Notes under the pieces: generated by a model
The model's input: the letters and a program-made list of their open reading frames with translations, nothing else
What the model was told of the DNA's origin: nothing
Database searches by the model: none
Origin: Calliphora vicina
Lineage: Eukaryota; Arthropoda; Insecta; Diptera; Calliphoridae
Direction of reading: 5' to 3'
Assembly (NCBI RefSeq): GCF_958450345.1
Contig: NC_088780.1
Location: 169,800,726-169,864,725, forward strand
Length of the DNA: 64,000 nucleotides
Part shown: piece by piece, positions 62,126-64,000 of the stretch
Numbering within the stretch: position 1 is the first letter of the stretch
Layout: every line of letters starts with the position of its first letter
Translations under genes and position numbers: made by a program

Positions 62126-62704
62126 CTACACTACACAATTTCCAATTGTATTTCAGAAGTTTCTTATTGCATTTTAGAAAGTTCCAATTATATTTCAGAA
62201 TTTTCCAATTCAATTTCAGAAATTTCAAAAGTTTCCATTTATATTTCAGAACTTTCTAATTGTGTTTCAGAATTTTCCAATTGTATTTCAGAAGTTTTAA
62301 TTTATACTAAAAAGTTTCTAATTGTATTTCAGAATTTTCCAATTGTATTTCAGAAATTCCTATTTGTATTTCAGAATTTTCTATTTGTATTTCAGAAATT
62401 TCCATTGATATTGCTATTAGAATTATCTGAAATACAAATGGAAATTTCTGAAACACAATTGGAAAATTCTGAAATACGATTAGAAATTTCTGAAATACAA
62501 ATTGAAAATTATGAAATATAATTGGAAATTTCTAAAATTCAATTAGAAAATTCTGAAATACAATTTGAATTTTCTGAAATATAAATGGAAAATTCTGAAA
62601 TATAATTGGAAATTTCTGAAATTCAATTGGAATTTTCTGAAATTCAATTGGAAATTACTGAAATTCAATTAAAAACTTTTGAAATACAATTGGAAATGGT
62701 GTAA
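62126..62704. mobile_element. foldback element with 21-bp repeat arms
   Basis: The left arm (62,135-62,410) is about a dozen tandem 21-bp units, TTTCCAATTGTATTTCAGAAT with variants. The right arm (62,425-62,697) has the same units inverted (ATTCTGAAATACAATTGGAA). The centre is a short unpaired ATTGATATTGCTATTAG. Long inverted repeats built of short tandem repeats are the mark of Foldback-type transposons. No duplication is clear; TTACAC / TACACY flank both sides. The 154-codon frame at 62,057-62,521 is a by-product of the 21-bp (7-codon) period. Confidence 0.8.
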
Positions 62705-63158
62705 TAATTTGTTAAAAACAATTATTAAATTAACAAATTGAATGCTAAAGCTGTCTTTACACGATCCTATTTTACGACACACTTGTGGGACGGTAATAAA
62801 AATAAAATCCAATGAAACAAGAAAATGCTTTTTATTTTTAAAAATGTTTAACGGAAACCAGAAAAAAATACTTAAACAATTAAACATTTACTAATACATT
62901 CCCACCACTCAGGTTTATGACAACTGAGTTAGGTCTATGAAAGGAGAGTTTCCGTTCTATGTATGCTAGTACTCTGTATTTCAACGTGAAATGTTTTTGT
63001 TATTTTTATATCGACAAATCCCTAATCGACTTACATATATCTTCATATAGGAAGCTGGAACGCTTAAACCTTGTAATTACAATCAAGAGTAGTAATAGTA
63101 TTCCACCAGTTGAAACGTTGACTAATAAATGGTACTCCACCAATTTACGATTTGAGTA
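62705..63158. other. AT-rich sequence with an old repeat patch
   Basis: 62,890-62,962 shares words with 26,816-26,880 (ACTAATACATTC, GACAACTGAG, GGAGAGTTTCC). The 67-codon plus-strand frame at 62,959-63,162 is unrecognised and stops in the TTAA of the next element. Confidence 0.4.
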
Positions 63159-63640
63159 TTAACCCTCTAATACCAATTATTTCAAAAAATAATTAAATTT
63201 ATTTTTTTAAATTTGACTGTGACTTTAGTTACAGATTTGTTAACATTTCCCTCGAAGGTCGAAATGCATTCTGACTTTTAGTTTATGTTCTGTCAGCTGT
63301 TTTGTGAGTGATGTCATAATTTTAGCACGTGAAATTTTGTGTGTCATTTTTTTTTTTAAATCAAAGTTTTACTAACTTTCAGTCGCCCGATCTATTCGAA
63401 ATATATTTTATTAGTTATTTTTAATTAGTTTTTCAATAAAATCGTATCATAATTATTGTTTTTACACCTAAACCGGTAAAAATTCCCTGAGGCACTCTTC
63501 ACCTTTTTGCACCTGGTTCCTAAACTTAATTTGCAAATTAGTTTCTGATGGCTGTTCTGAGTTTATTGGGTCATAATTACCCTAAAAAATTATTCGACAA
63601 CTTTTTTTAGATTTTCAAATTTTGCGGATTAGAGGGTTAA
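63159..63640. mobile_element. piggyBac-like MITE with TTAA duplication
   Basis: TTAA at 63,159-63,162 then CCCTCTAATACC; on the right GGATTAGAGGG then TTAA at 63,637-63,640. Perfect TTAA duplication and a 9-bp inverted end CCCTCTAAT. 482 bp, no transposase. Confidence 0.8.
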
Positions 63641-64000
63641 ATGTTACTTCACCAGTATCGATTTTGAGTTTTGATCGTCTCCACCAGGGTTTATAGAAAT
63701 TAAAAGACAAGCGATGATGTGGAACAGGAAACCTTACATCACACACGCGCCAGAGTGAGACGCAAAATTGTAGAAGGCAAAAAAACGACAACGGGATTTC
63801 ATTTAAAATATAATTAATTACCGACATAACTACAGTTACCGTTACCGATATTATATAACAAAACAAAAAAATACCACATTTGTCAACCAACAACAAAATC
63901 GTTACCGCAAAGCTACCATTACCGTCTTATGGTATTCCGGCAGCCGTCCAAAACCTTCGTCTCGTACAGCTCACATGGGTCCAATCGTTCCCTTTGTGAT
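63641..64000. other. less AT-rich sequence at the window edge
   Basis: Complex sequence, less AT-rich than almost everything before it, with GTTACCG repeated (63,835, 63,841, 63,900) and a frame without stops on the plus strand from about 63,900 to the edge. A 93-codon minus-strand frame at 63,615-63,896 overlaps it but starts inside the MITE on its stop side. It could be the start of a gene region outside the window, but nothing in it is recognisable. Confidence 0.25.

Noticed and set aside
62057..62521. 154-codon plus-strand frame
   Set aside because: It is produced by the 21-bp (seven-codon) tandem repeat in the left arm of the foldback element.

Overview
The window looks like non-coding DNA from a higher (cyclorrhaphan) fly. 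It is very AT-rich, dense with decayed mobile elements, and carries two INE-1/DINE-1-like families of the kind common in flies. The base composition and element mix suggest a calyptrate fly such as a blow fly, stable fly or house fly, but that is inference because no host gene is present to fix the species. I find no host protein-coding gene, rRNA or tRNA that I can support. Every long open frame is explained by a satellite, a microsatellite, a transposase relic or chance. The region could be intergenic or the inside of a very long intron.

Layout. 1-7,012: a 178-bp satellite in two blocks facing opposite ways, with an abrupt inversion at 2,860/2,861. 7,013-17,847: sparse unique sequence with a TTAA-flanked MITE, a palindromic MITE, the ends of Helitron-like and DINE-like elements and a small TTA-flanked hairpin. 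17,848-19,085: a transposon with about 32-bp inverted ends and a DINE-like element inserted in it. 19,628-22,353: a 1,363-bp segment present twice in tandem, apparently without a difference, each copy holding a 416-bp palindrome. 23,758-24,114: a TA-flanked MITE. 25,843-26,695: an LTR next to a Helitron 3' end. 27,430-28,332: a three-level nest of DNA transposons with a target-site duplication at each level. 29,751-31,512: hairpin MITEs and a DINE-like element split by palindromes. 34,369-35,531: a TTAA-flanked element holding a DINE-like fragment. 36,911-39,775: more MITEs, another DINE fragment and a second LTR. 39,907-45,718: two inverted copies of an unknown repeat and a hAT-type MITE inserted in a DINE relic. 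47,578-50,115: an old DINE copy, a dead Tc1 element next to it, and a young DINE-like element inside the Tc1 carrying about 221 GACA repeats. 51,650-56,626: further LTR, hairpin and hAT relics. 58,411-60,048: a hAT-like element with a DINE-like element inside, then another palindrome. 62,126-62,704: a foldback element with arms made of 21-bp repeats. 63,159-63,640: a TTAA-flanked MITE, followed by more complex, less AT-rich sequence to the window end.

The elements work as layers rather than as a pathway. Young insertions sit in older ones, and the target-site duplications give their order. Several units are near-perfect inverted repeats hundreds of bases long: the satellite inversion, the 416-bp and 486-bp palindromes and the 21-bp foldback. 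If transcribed they would form long double-stranded RNA, so siRNA or piRNA production is the most plausible activity of this DNA. Coordinates come from reading by eye; edges of decayed elements are uncertain by ten to a few tens of bases.
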